Notes under the pieces: generated by a model
Told to the model about the DNA's origin: nothing
Seen by the model: only the letters and a program-made list of their open reading frames with translations
The model's database searches: none
Part shown: one piece after another, positions 46,104 to 53,421 of the stretch
Layout of the letters: each line of letters begins with the position of its first letter
Numbering within the stretch: position 1 is the stretch's first letter
NCBI RefSeq assembly: GCF_003290185.1
Contig: NZ_QNFY01000012.1
Location: 109,612 to 173,611, forward strand
Origin: Chryseobacterium lathyri
GTDB taxonomy: Bacteria > Bacteroidota > Bacteroidia > Flavobacteriales > Weeksellaceae
Length of the DNA stretch: 64,000 nucleotides
Reading direction: 5' to 3'
Translations under genes and position numbers: made by a program

Positions 46104-46279
46104 AATAATCGGGTTAATGGTTTTACGGGTTTCTCTCTTACATAAAAATTACTTTGATATTTTTCACTTTTCAGGACGTATATAATGTTTTTATTGTTCT
46201 TTTTACTTATGTGTTCACAATATTCCATCTGTTTAAATGATAAAGGCAGTCTATGCTTTTCACCAAAATTTTCTTTCAT
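46100..46279 (-). CDS. 59-residue protein inside the RiPP operon, unknown
   Basis: A complete 60-codon frame fills exactly the gap between the two maturase genes. Its ATG (46279) overlaps the stop of gwsG as ATGA, and its TGA (46102-46100) overlaps the ATG of gwsS as ATGA. The product starts MKENFGEKHRLPLSFKQ, contains one Cys (YCEHI, residue 21) and about 17 Lys/Arg, and ends VKPLTRLL; it has no signal or membrane helix. The double coupling is strong evidence that it is translated. It could be an adaptor or recognition element for the precursor; no family is recognised. It is short enough to be missed by length cut-offs. Confidence 0.75.
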   Translation of the reverse strand: MKENFGEKHRLPLSFKQMEYCEHISKKNNKNIIYVLKSEKYQSNFYVREKPVKPLTRLL

Positions 46280-47178
46280 AAATAATCGGCAATTTTTTTA
46301 AATAGGGGATAATTACAGTGATAGGCTACATTCGCAAACTGTCCTACAGGATTTACCTCCAGGAAGTAATAGAGATCTCCGCTTTTAATAAAATCCAAAG
46401 AACCGCAATTGAGATCCAGCACCTGCATTAGCTTTTGAACCTTGTCTTCTACATCTTTTGGGAGAGAATATCTGATATTTCTATTCGGTTTTTCGTTATT
46501 ATATTTTCTGAAGTCTGTTTTTGTCTGGTCATCATTCTGAGAAAAAATAGCCATTGAATAGCATTCACCGTTCAAATAAAAAGTTCTGATCTCAAAATCT
46601 TTTTCTATTTTTTCCTGAAAAAAAGAAATGAAGAATGAGTCTTTCTCTTTTTTATCAATGATACTGGTATACAGCATTCCATCTTTATTTTCTAAAATAT
46701 TATCCAGAGACGCATTTCCAGTAATTGCTTTTGTAATGGTTTTTGCGAGAATTACTTCATCGGTATTTTCAGCTAAAAAATACTCAGGAACATTTAGTCC
46801 TATATTCTGCGCATACTCTAGCACCAGGAGTTTATTGACATGACTGTTGCCTTGTTTATTAATATGCTTTTTGGATGCTAAAGTCTTAAGTATATAATCT
46901 TCCAGCCAGTGCTGGGTTTCATTCATATAAATATTAATAGAATTATTGCTGTACTGATAGCGTTTGAAGAAAAGTCCTCCTCTCCTGTACCATACGCTTT
47001 GTATATCATCAAGAAAAAAGCTGTTTTTTTGGCTTTGCAGAAAGAACCGCTTTTTATCAGCTTTAATGTCAAAAAACTCATCCTCATTCACAAGAATAAA
47101 GTCTTTGTTAAGTGCTACCAGCCAACGTATAACTTCTATCGTTGTTCTGTCGTTATTATCAGAAAATATCAGTATCAT
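46276..47178 (-). CDS. gwsG: grasp-with-spasm ATP-grasp peptide maturase
   Basis: The 300-residue ATP-grasp ligase resembles those of graspetide clusters. An N-terminal MILIFSDNNDRTTIEVIRWL, a central KDGMLYTSII and FEIRTFYLNGECYSMAIFSQ, and the metal-binding CGSLDFIKSGDLYYFLEVNPVGQF near the C terminus are visible. The family uses ATP to join Ser/Thr/Lys and Asp/Glu side chains in a precursor peptide. Its ATG overlaps the stop of the DUF6624-like gene, and its stop overlaps the 59-residue gene (both ATGA). Confidence 0.88.
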   Translation of the reverse strand: MILIFSDNNDRTTIEVIRWLVALNKDFILVNEDEFFDIKADKKRFFLQSQKNSFFLDDIQSVWYRRGGLFFKRYQYSNNSINIYMNETQHWLEDYILKTLASKKHINKQGNSHVNKLLVLEYAQNIGLNVPEYFLAENTDEVILAKTITKAITGNASLDNILENKDGMLYTSIIDKKEKDSFFISFFQEKIEKDFEIRTFYLNGECYSMAIFSQNDDQTKTDFRKYNNEKPNRNIRYSLPKDVEDKVQKLMQVLDLNCGSLDFIKSGDLYYFLEVNPVGQFANVAYHCNYPLFKKIADYL

Positions 47179-48071
47179 TTGGTTTTCAGGCTATCAGAAA
47201 AGTCTTTTGCTATTTTGTTCCGGTATTTCAGGCTTGGAAGGCCAATACTTTTCCGGTTCCGGTTTACTTTCGCTGAATCGGTTATATTTTGATATCCCTG
47301 ATAAACGCCGTAGGTATAAGGGATTTTATGATGCAGGTTATTTCGGTCTACCATAGCAGCGTAATCTCGTGGAGGACACTCGCCGGACTTTACATATTCC
47401 AGGATTTTTGTTTTGAAGTACGGATGGTATTCATCATAATCTGCCATGTGAAGAAGTATTACATCCATCGGCATAAAAGTATCCTTGTAGTATAAACCAA
47501 TTTTTTGTTTAGAAGGAAAACCATGGTTCTCAAAAGTCCATTTCAATAGTTCAGCATTTTTAAGATCATTTTCAAAGATTTCTGAACTGTTAGAACGGTT
47601 ATTATATTGATCCCGGCCAATTGCAACAACAAACGAATCAATCAGCGTCTTGTCATGCTTACTTTCCCATTGCGCAACTTTCTGTTCTATGTTCAGGCTG
47701 TCAATTCCATATTTTTTATAAAGATTTATGAAGTCCTTATCTTCCTTTTTATATCTCCAGTAAGGAGCAATTAAAGGAATCAGGCGATAAAGGCTTTTTT
47801 GGCCTCCGAAATTTTTGCTATATTTATCTGAAACCCTGATGTAGGTTTCATATTCCTCTATACGCTCCTGGTTGAGGGGGTGATATTTCCTGAACAGTTT
47901 TTTGTATTTTTTTATGGCTTTTTCAGGCTGTTTGGCCATTCTGTAAATGCTGTCGATTTCGTTTACTTTGTTATAGTAGATAATATAATTCTTGCTTTTA
48001 CAGCAGTAAAAGAGAAAACAGATAATTATTGAAGTTAGACTCAGGTATCTGATATTTTGATTTTGTTTCAT
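47175..48071 (-). CDS. DUF6624-like lipoprotein in the RiPP operon
   Basis: With the ATG at 48071 (8 codons inside the longest frame, chosen because it starts a signal peptide) the product has 298 residues. A lipobox-like FLFYC is followed by KSKN. The last third follows the DUF6624 pattern: WTFENHGFPSKQKIG, ILLHMADYDEYH, SGECPPRDYAAMVDRNNLH, TYGVYQGYQN. The function of that domain is unknown. As an envelope lipoprotein inside a RiPP operon it could be a maturation, export or self-protection factor. Its stop overlaps the gwsG start (ATGA). Confidence 0.65.
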   Translation of the reverse strand: MKQNQNIRYLSLTSIIICFLFYCCKSKNYIIYYNKVNEIDSIYRMAKQPEKAIKKYKKLFRKYHPLNQERIEEYETYIRVSDKYSKNFGGQKSLYRLIPLIAPYWRYKKEDKDFINLYKKYGIDSLNIEQKVAQWESKHDKTLIDSFVVAIGRDQYNNRSNSSEIFENDLKNAELLKWTFENHGFPSKQKIGLYYKDTFMPMDVILLHMADYDEYHPYFKTKILEYVKSGECPPRDYAAMVDRNNLHHKIPYTYGVYQGYQNITDSAKVNRNRKSIGLPSLKYRNKIAKDFSDSLKTK

Positions 48072-48124
48072 ATGCAGATTTGCTATCACAAGCATTGATC
48101 ATTAAAACTTGTTCGAACAGATAA

Positions 48125-48153
48125 ACAAACAGGACCTGAACAGTCCTGTTTGT
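48125..48153 (-). promoter_or_regulatory. hairpin between precursor gene and modification genes
   Basis: ACAAACAGGAC and GTCCTGTTTGT make an 11-bp perfect stem with a 7-nt loop, starting 5 bases after the precursor stop codon. On the minus strand only TTTATCTG follows, a weak T run. That suits a partial terminator or RNA end-stabiliser that keeps precursor mRNA more abundant than the enzyme genes. Confidence 0.65.
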
Positions 48154-48158
48154 ACTAA

Positions 48159-48368
48159 TTAATAAGCAGTAGTTGGATTGGCTCCCTCAACAGTTAAAGT
48201 CATTGTTTTGACTCCATCTTTATAGTATGTTGTATCAGAACAGTTGTTACCACATTCAGTTTGTGATGAAGTTCGTGCTGAATCATCTCCTCCTTGAATC
48301 GACTGTAAATTTTTCAGTTTTTTGTTTTCCAATGAAGAAAAGTTCTTCATACCATTTAATTTTTTCAT
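48159..48368 (-). CDS. grasp-with-spasm precursor peptide
   Basis: The 69-residue peptide has a leader of 27 residues ending in a double-glycine motif (LKNLQSIQGG). A core of 42 residues follows, rich in Thr/Ser and with several acidic residues and two cysteines (TECGNNCSDTTYYKDG). This is the layout of flavobacterial grasp-with-spasm substrates, in which side-chain links between Ser/Thr/Lys and Asp/Glu are expected. It is the first gene of the operon and is followed by a hairpin. No C39-type peptidase or exporter gene is present in the window, so processing must be done by products encoded elsewhere. Confidence 0.85.
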   Translation of the reverse strand: MKKLNGMKNFSSLENKKLKNLQSIQGGDDSARTSSQTECGNNCSDTTYYKDGVKTMTLTVEGANPTTAY

Positions 48369-48480
48369 AATTGAATAATTTTTTTGTTAAAATCTGTGTT
48401 GCCATATAAGCCCTGACATGGGGTTTGTCATTCTTTACTCCATCCCATACTGTACACTTACAGGCGAAATATCGAATTTC

Positions 48481-48494
48481 AATCAACGTTGATT
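48481..48494. promoter_or_regulatory. perfect 14-bp palindrome, candidate operator
   Basis: AATCAACGTTGATT is its own reverse complement. It starts 5 bases downstream of the -7 box of the minus-strand RiPP promoter and so covers the expected transcription start, a position where a bound repressor would block initiation. Confidence 0.55.
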
Positions 48495-48498
48495 ATTT

Positions 48499-48527
48499 CA
48501 AAACTATAAATAATTATATCTCTTCAA
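48499..48527 (-). promoter_or_regulatory. promoter of the grasp-with-spasm operon
   Basis: On the minus strand TTG (48527-48525), 18 bases, then TAGTTTTG (48506-48499), matching the Bacteroidetes pattern. Confidence 0.72.
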
Positions 48528-48811
48528 TGTGAGTAATTTGTAATTTTTTTGTGAATTTATAGACATATTGTACATGTTTAAATAAATCTTAAAAAACACC
48601 GGGTCGGGTAATTTTATCCATTACAGACTGTGAAATTTGAGTTTGAACATTATAAAATTGAATCATTAAATAAATAATCTGATATCACTGCTGTACATGT
48701 TAATGACGTATTGTACATACAAAAAAATGGTTTATAAAATACATTAAATCATGACTGGAAGATTTATTTTTTCATCTATTTTTGCATACTAACAACAGCA
48801 TCAAAACTTAA

Positions 48812-49378
48812 ATGACAAAATCAATGTATGAAAACCTCAAACAACTCAATATGGAGTTAAAAAATCATCTTGAGGAAATTAGGAACGGACTCATTAAAGA
48901 TCTTGTACAAATGCTTAAAGGAGAAAATGTAGATTTTCTCAGTGGAAAGACTAAAACAGATATCAAAGCCCTATATTTTGAATATGAATACAATTATTTA
49001 GATATTGTATTCTGGGCTGAAGATCAAAAAGGAGATATTATTACCCACACGGCGGCTCCGTCCTGCCAAAAGAAAAAACAGGCCGGTGAAAGTGAAGAAT
49101 GGAATTCTTTTCTTCCGGAAAAAATATGGACACAAGCTTCGGATTTTCAGGAGAAATATGAGGAAGAAGATGACTTCGATGATTTTTGGGATGAATATAA
49201 TGATGAAAAATACGGATTGTTTGAAAACTGGTTCTTTGAATGCTGGAAAAAAGCTGCTGAACAATCAAAAGCTATAGTTGATGCCTATTTTTCAATTCAT
49301 GACAGCTACTTCAGAACAGACCTGAATACTTTTAAAACTATTAATAACGATGAGATTGCAGAACGTTATAAAAAATAA
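48812..49378 (+). CDS. acidic protein of unknown function
   Basis: The 188-residue soluble protein has a helical, coiled-coil-like start (YENLKQLNMELKNHLEEIRN), a beta-rich middle (ALYFEYEYNYLDIVFWAEDQ) and a very acidic patch near residue 115 (EEEDDFDDFWDEYNDE). Tryptophan and aromatic content is high, as in many immunity-type proteins, but no family is recognised. It diverges from the RiPP operon and is followed 30 bases later by two membrane protein genes. Confidence 0.55.
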   Translation: MTKSMYENLKQLNMELKNHLEEIRNGLIKDLVQMLKGENVDFLSGKTKTDIKALYFEYEYNYLDIVFWAEDQKGDIITHTAAPSCQKKKQAGESEEWNSFLPEKIWTQASDFQEKYEEEDDFDDFWDEYNDEKYGLFENWFFECWKKAAEQSKAIVDAYFSIHDSYFRTDLNTFKTINNDEIAERYKK

Positions 49379-49408
49379 TTAAAACATTAAAATACATTAC
49401 TATTTATT

Positions 49409-49873
49409 ATGAACACTTATCAATTCTACAAAAAAGAAGGAAACCTTTTTATCTTCAAAAACCAGCCCATATTTAGTGCGGTATTGGCTATTCTTATATT
49501 TATTGCTGCAGGGTTTGCTTATAAATATAATTTCCCTCTATTGGGCCTATTCTTAATTGTGGTTGTAGGACTGATTATTGCTAATTTTTTTGTAAAAAAG
49601 TTTGTGATCGATCCGCAACAGCAGACGATTACTTGTAAACCCAGTGTTTTTGTTTCTACAAAGACCTATGCTTTCCAGGATTTTATAAATTTTGAAGTTT
49701 TGACGACAAAATATCTTGGGTTCATTCCTATGAATGTATTTCTAAATATTTATTTTGAGGTTAATGGAAAAGAACAGAAATTTATGATAGGGCAGGCCCT
49801 TACCCATAAAGCAATACAAAAAATGGTGAACGAAACCGAAGATATTATGGGTTTAAATGAAAACTTGCGATGA
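49409..49873 (+). CDS. membrane protein of unknown function, PH-like
   Basis: The 154-residue protein has two adjacent membrane helices (about residues 24-60) followed by a soluble beta-rich part (QQQTITCKPSVFVSTKTYAF) that resembles bacterial PH-like domains by pattern only. Its stop overlaps the next start as ATGA, and the next gene encodes a protein of the same architecture. Confidence 0.55.
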   Translation: MNTYQFYKKEGNLFIFKNQPIFSAVLAILIFIAAGFAYKYNFPLLGLFLIVVVGLIIANFFVKKFVIDPQQQTITCKPSVFVSTKTYAFQDFINFEVLTTKYLGFIPMNVFLNIYFEVNGKEQKFMIGQALTHKAIQKMVNETEDIMGLNENLR

Positions 49874-50382
49874 ATACCAAAGACCGATATAAATTTGAAG
49901 ATAATGGCAGTGAAATAAGTTTTATGCCTAATTACAGCTTCCTGCGTACTTTAAGATGGTGGTTAGGCGTTGGAATTCTTGCAATTCCGGTGATGTATTA
50001 TTTCAGAAATATACTATCTGAAAACACCTTTACCATTGCTTCTGTTATATGGGGAGTCTATATGGTTTATTTCTTATGGGATCTTCTTTTTAAAGTTCCG
50101 GTAAAATATATTTTCGATAAACGGGAGAAGAGCATTTATAGAAGGCTCTTTCTCACTAAAAAAATCATGAGCTTTGATGAAATGACTTATTTCATTAATG
50201 ATGAAAGTGGTGCCTACTCTTATGTTATCGGAAAAAAAAGAAATCAGTTTGTTAAAAACTACAGAATCAGCAATTATTTTTCAGGTTCTAAGGCATCCAG
50301 GGTAAAAGAAGAGGAATTCCTGGAAAATATATTATATCCTGTGCTTGATGTACTTGATATTCCTATAAATAGGCCACAATAA
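49870..50382 (+). CDS. membrane protein of unknown function, similar layout to its neighbour
   Basis: The 170-residue protein has two membrane helices (around residues 22-45 and 50-75) and a following segment YIFDKREKSIYRRLFLTKKI that looks like a strand-rich cytoplasmic domain. It is coupled by ATGA to the 154-residue gene before it. The shared two-helix-plus-domain layout suggests a diverged duplicate pair. No family is recognised. Confidence 0.55.
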   Translation: MNTKDRYKFEDNGSEISFMPNYSFLRTLRWWLGVGILAIPVMYYFRNILSENTFTIASVIWGVYMVYFLWDLLFKVPVKYIFDKREKSIYRRLFLTKKIMSFDEMTYFINDESGAYSYVIGKKRNQFVKNYRISNYFSGSKASRVKEEEFLENILYPVLDVLDIPINRPQ

Positions 50383-50415
50383 TATGATCTAAAATGAGTG
50401 CTGTAGCCATTTTCT

Positions 50416-50460
50416 CCTCCTCTGGAAGGGGTGACAAATCAAAGATTTGACGGGGTGGTT
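50416..50460 (+). repeat. candidate dispersed intergenic repeat
   Basis: CTCTGGAAGGGGTGACAAAT, then CAAAGATTTGACGGGGTGGTT. The inner CAAATC/GATTTG pair makes a small hairpin flanked by GGGGTG repeats. Its GC-rich, non-coding make-up is unlike the surroundings and it sits just before a terminator. Confidence 0.45.
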
Positions 50461-50467
50461 AAAAAAC

Positions 50468-50500
50468 AACCCGGGCTGTTTCTTCGAAACAGCCCGGGTT
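50468..50500. terminator. strong bidirectional terminator
   Basis: AACCCGGGCTGTTTC and GAAACAGCCCGGGTT form a 15-bp perfect stem with a 3-nt loop. On the minus strand it is followed by GTTTTTT, ending the transketolase transcript. Confidence 0.88.
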
Positions 50501-50522
50501 TATTTATATGATATAGCTTATC

Positions 50523-51470
50523 TTAGTTCGCTAAAATTCTCTTCACAGCCTCTTTCACAGCAGCTGCATCGATCTTATATTTCTTCATCAATTCTGCAGG
50601 AGTAGCAGATTCTCCGAAAGTATCATTTACTGCAACAAATTCCTGTCTTGTAGGTCTCTTTCTGGCAAGCATTCCCGCAACAGATTCTCCTAAACCACCA
50701 AGATAGTTGTGCTCCTCAGCTGTAACGATCTTACCTGTTTTTTCAACAGATTTAATGATGATTTCTTCATCCAGCGGTTTAATAGTGTGAATGTTGATTA
50801 CTTCACAAGAAATACCTTCTTTTTCAAGCTCATCAGCTGCTACAAGAGATTCCCAAACAAGATGTCCGGTTGCAACAATCGTTACATCAGTACCTTCCTG
50901 AAGAAGAATTCCTTTTCCAATTTCGAAAGGCATATCTTCAGGAATGAATACAGGTACGGTAGGTCTTCCGAATCGTAAATATACAGGACCATCGTGCTCT
51001 GCAATAGCGATGGTGGCGGCCTTGGTCTGGTTGTAATCACATGGGTTGATTACCGTCATGCCCGGAAGCATTTTCATCATACCGATATCTTCCAAAACCT
51101 GGTGGGTAGCACCGTCTTCCCCTAAAGTAAGACCAGCGTGCGATGCACAGATTTTTACATTTTTTCCTGAATAAGCGATAGACTGACGGATCTGATCATA
51201 CACTCTTGAAGTAGAGAAGTTCGCGAAAGTTCCTGTAAAAGGAATTTTTCCTGTAATGCTCAAACCAGCAGCAATTCCCATCATATTAGCCTCTGCAATA
51301 CCTATCTGAAAGAATCTTTCCGGTGCTTTTTCAATAAACTTTTCCATTTTCAAAGAACCGATAAGGTCTGCACAAAGTGCCACTACATTAGGATTTTTGT
51401 CGGCAAGTTCTGCTAATCCGGCTCCGAATCCTGAACGCGTATCCTTTTTTTCTGTATATGTATATTTCAT
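50523..51470 (-). CDS. transketolase, C-terminal subunit
   Basis: The 315-residue subunit holds the pyrimidine-binding half ([38 protein letters not shown] with the Glu that activates TPP) and the C-terminal domain ([17 protein letters not shown]). With the N-terminal subunit encoded just upstream it forms a split transketolase that moves two-carbon units between sugar phosphates. It lies 86 bases after the N-terminal subunit gene and ends at a strong terminator. Confidence 0.9.
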   Translation of the reverse strand: MKYTYTEKKDTRSGFGAGLAELADKNPNVVALCADLIGSLKMEKFIEKAPERFFQIGIAEANMMGIAAGLSITGKIPFTGTFANFSTSRVYDQIRQSIAYSGKNVKICASHAGLTLGEDGATHQVLEDIGMMKMLPGMTVINPCDYNQTKAATIAIAEHDGPVYLRFGRPTVPVFIPEDMPFEIGKGILLQEGTDVTIVATGHLVWESLVAADELEKEGISCEVINIHTIKPLDEEIIIKSVEKTGKIVTAEEHNYLGGLGESVAGMLARKRPTRQEFVAVNDTFGESATPAELMKKYKIDAAAVKEAVKRILAN

Positions 51471-51556
51471 TTTTACTAAAGTTTTTGATAGTGATAAACA
51501 ATGTTTTCCTTAAAGATTTAAACCATCATTTATCATTGATTATTCATCATTTATTA

Positions 51557-52408
51557 TTAATAATCAGCAGGAGCTTCTAGATATAATTGTTTGAATGCAG
51601 TGTTAAGCTGCTCATCATTCGGAGCTTTTCCGTGCCATGCGTGAGACCCCATCATGAAATCCACACCAGCACCCATTTCTGTATGAAGAATGATTACTAC
51701 AGGTTTTTCTTTTCCTGTTTCAGTTTTAGCTTTCTCCAGGATCGCAATAACAGCTTCAAGATCGTTACCGTTTTTCTCTTCCAAAACAGTCCATCCAAAT
51801 GCCTCAAGCTTAGCGTGCAAATTTCCTAAGCTTAATACATCATCCGTATCTCCGTCGATCTGGCGTCCATTGTAGTCAATAGTTGAGATGATGTTGTCCA
51901 CTTTCTTGGCAGCAGCATACATCAAAGCTTCCCAAACCTGACCTTCCTGAAGTTCGCCGTCTCCGTGAAGCGTATATACAAGAGACTTATCTCCGTCCAG
52001 TTTTTTCCCTTCTGCTACACCAAGTGCCACAGAAAGTCCCTGGCCAAGAGATCCCGAAGCAATTCTGATCCCCGGAAGACCCTCATGGGTAGTAGGATGC
52101 CCCTGAAGTCTTGAATCCAGCTTTCTGAAAGTTCTCAATTCATCTACCGGAAAGAAATTAAATCTCGCTAAAGTAGAATAGTAAACCGGCGAAATATGCC
52201 CGTTTGAAAGATAAAAATGATCCTCATTTTTCCCCTCCATCGTGAAAGGAAGATTATAGTTCATTACATTCCCATAAAGCGCTGTAAAGTATTCCGTACA
52301 TCCTAAACTTCCGCCCGGATGTCCTGAATTTACAGCATGAACCATTCTTAAAATGTCTCTTCTGATCTGCGTAGTAAGAGATTTTAACTCTTCGATACTT
52401 TTACTCAT
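51557..52408 (-). CDS. transketolase, N-terminal subunit
   Basis: The 283-residue subunit is the TPP diphosphate-binding half. VNSGHPGGSLGCTEYF, LSNGHISPVYYS, GSLGQGLSVALGVAEG, HGDGELQEGQVWEALMYAA and the metal-binding IIDYNGRQIDG-like STIDYNGRQIDGD segment are visible. Length matches split transketolases of Bacteroidetes and many Gram-positives. A filler rich in TCATTTATCATT repeats separates it from the C-terminal subunit gene. Confidence 0.92.
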   Translation of the reverse strand: MSKSIEELKSLTTQIRRDILRMVHAVNSGHPGGSLGCTEYFTALYGNVMNYNLPFTMEGKNEDHFYLSNGHISPVYYSTLARFNFFPVDELRTFRKLDSRLQGHPTTHEGLPGIRIASGSLGQGLSVALGVAEGKKLDGDKSLVYTLHGDGELQEGQVWEALMYAAAKKVDNIISTIDYNGRQIDGDTDDVLSLGNLHAKLEAFGWTVLEEKNGNDLEAVIAILEKAKTETGKEKPVVIILHTEMGAGVDFMMGSHAWHGKAPNDEQLNTAFKQLYLEAPADY

Positions 52409-52466
52409 TATATCTGATTTATTTGCACGCGAATTTACAATTTTTTAACGGCTTACGGAAATGCAA

Positions 52467-52491
52467 AAATCCGGATTGATGATCCGGATTT
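52467..52491 (-). terminator. terminator of the SGNH hydrolase gene
   Basis: AAATCCGGAT and ATCCGGATTT with a 5-nt loop, followed on the minus strand by TTTG. It stands about 190 bases after the hydrolase stop and before the transketolase gene. Confidence 0.6.
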
Positions 52492-52683
52492 AGAATTATT
52501 TCGAAGAAATACTGATTTTAACAGTCTTCTTGTAATAGATGTAGTTGAAAAATTTTAGAAAAGTTCCGTTCCTGCATTAGGGTGTTCTCAAGTCTCTATT
52601 TCTTAATAGATTAAAAATAAAAACAAACTTTTTAATAAATTGAAACATGCTTACTGCTAAAATAAGGAGTAAAAATGTAATTT

Positions 52684-53373
52684 TTATTTTTTACTCAATG
52701 CTTTATTGACAGCACTTTTAATCAACGGTTCCATAATGCTGTAACCGGCAGATTCAGGATGGATACCGTCTTTTGAAAGACCTTCACGCATACCGCCCTT
52801 CTCATTACGCATTGCCGTATTATAATCAACAAAAACGAGTTTGTTGTTAAGCGAGTACTGCTTTAACTTGCTGTTTAAGGCATCCACTTTCTGGGATACA
52901 TCAGTGATATCTTTACGCCAGGGAAATGCAGCTGCAGGTAGCACAGATGCGATGATTACTTTAATTCCGTTGCTTCGGGCCATATCAGCCATTGCTTTAA
53001 TATTGTTAAAGGTGAAGTCCTGATCATAAGCTCCTGTGTTTTGGGCAATATCATTAGTACCGGCATTAATTACCACCAATTTTGGCTTTAAGGATACAAC
53101 GTCATTTTGAAAACGGAGGAGCATCTGTGAAGAGGTTTGGCCGCTGATTCCTCTGCCTATATAATTATTATCAGCAAAAAATGCTGAATGGTTTTTTACC
53201 CAGCCTTCAGTAATGGAATTTCCCATAAAGACCACATCCACTTTTTTCTTTGCATTTAAAATTGCTGTATTGTCATCTTTGTACTTGGCAAGATTGGCAA
53301 AATCAACAGCACTTTGTGCATTTATTAATTCACATAGAAGCAAGGCAATGGCTAGAAATATTGATGATTTCAT
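52684..53373 (-). CDS. secreted SGNH/GDSL-type esterase
   Basis: The 229-residue hydrolase has a signal peptide (to about INAQ). The SGNH blocks are VVFMGNSITEGW (Ser nucleophile), GRGISGQTSSQML (Gly), INAGTNDIAQNTG (Asn) and the C-terminal SKDGIHPESAGY (Asp and His). It probably removes acyl or acetyl groups from carbohydrates or lipids in the periplasm or outside. It stands 48 bases downstream of the symporter gene's stop codon in the same direction. Confidence 0.9.
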   Translation of the reverse strand: MKSSIFLAIALLLCELINAQSAVDFANLAKYKDDNTAILNAKKKVDVVFMGNSITEGWVKNHSAFFADNNYIGRGISGQTSSQMLLRFQNDVVSLKPKLVVINAGTNDIAQNTGAYDQDFTFNNIKAMADMARSNGIKVIIASVLPAAAFPWRKDITDVSQKVDALNSKLKQYSLNNKLVFVDYNTAMRNEKGGMREGLSKDGIHPESAGYSIMEPLIKSAVNKALSKK

Positions 53374-53421
53374 ACGTGTTATTTTTTTAAGATGACTAAG
53401 ACTTTAAAACTATTTTCCTGA

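Larger units (their letters stand above)
48451..48718. repeat. four TGTACA sites in the RiPP control region
   Basis: TGTACA occurs at 48451-48456, 48569-48574, 48692-48697 and 48712-48717; three of these continue as TGTACAT, two with an upstream ATT. The last two are spaced 20 bases apart, close to two helical turns, as in many activator sites. Confidence 0.5.
48369..48811. other. 443-base divergent control region between RiPP operon and unknown genes
   Basis: It contains the RiPP promoter, a 14-bp palindrome at its expected start, four TGTACA sites and, at the right end, a TATTTTTG box (48777-48784) for the plus-strand gene. The RiPP leader would be about 125 nt long. No further precursor-like reading frame of convincing composition was found. 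Confidence 0.6.

Noticed and set aside
48283..48486. 67-codon minus-strand frame overlapping the precursor gene
   Set aside because: It runs in another frame over the precursor and its leader, has unlikely composition and no leader or motif.
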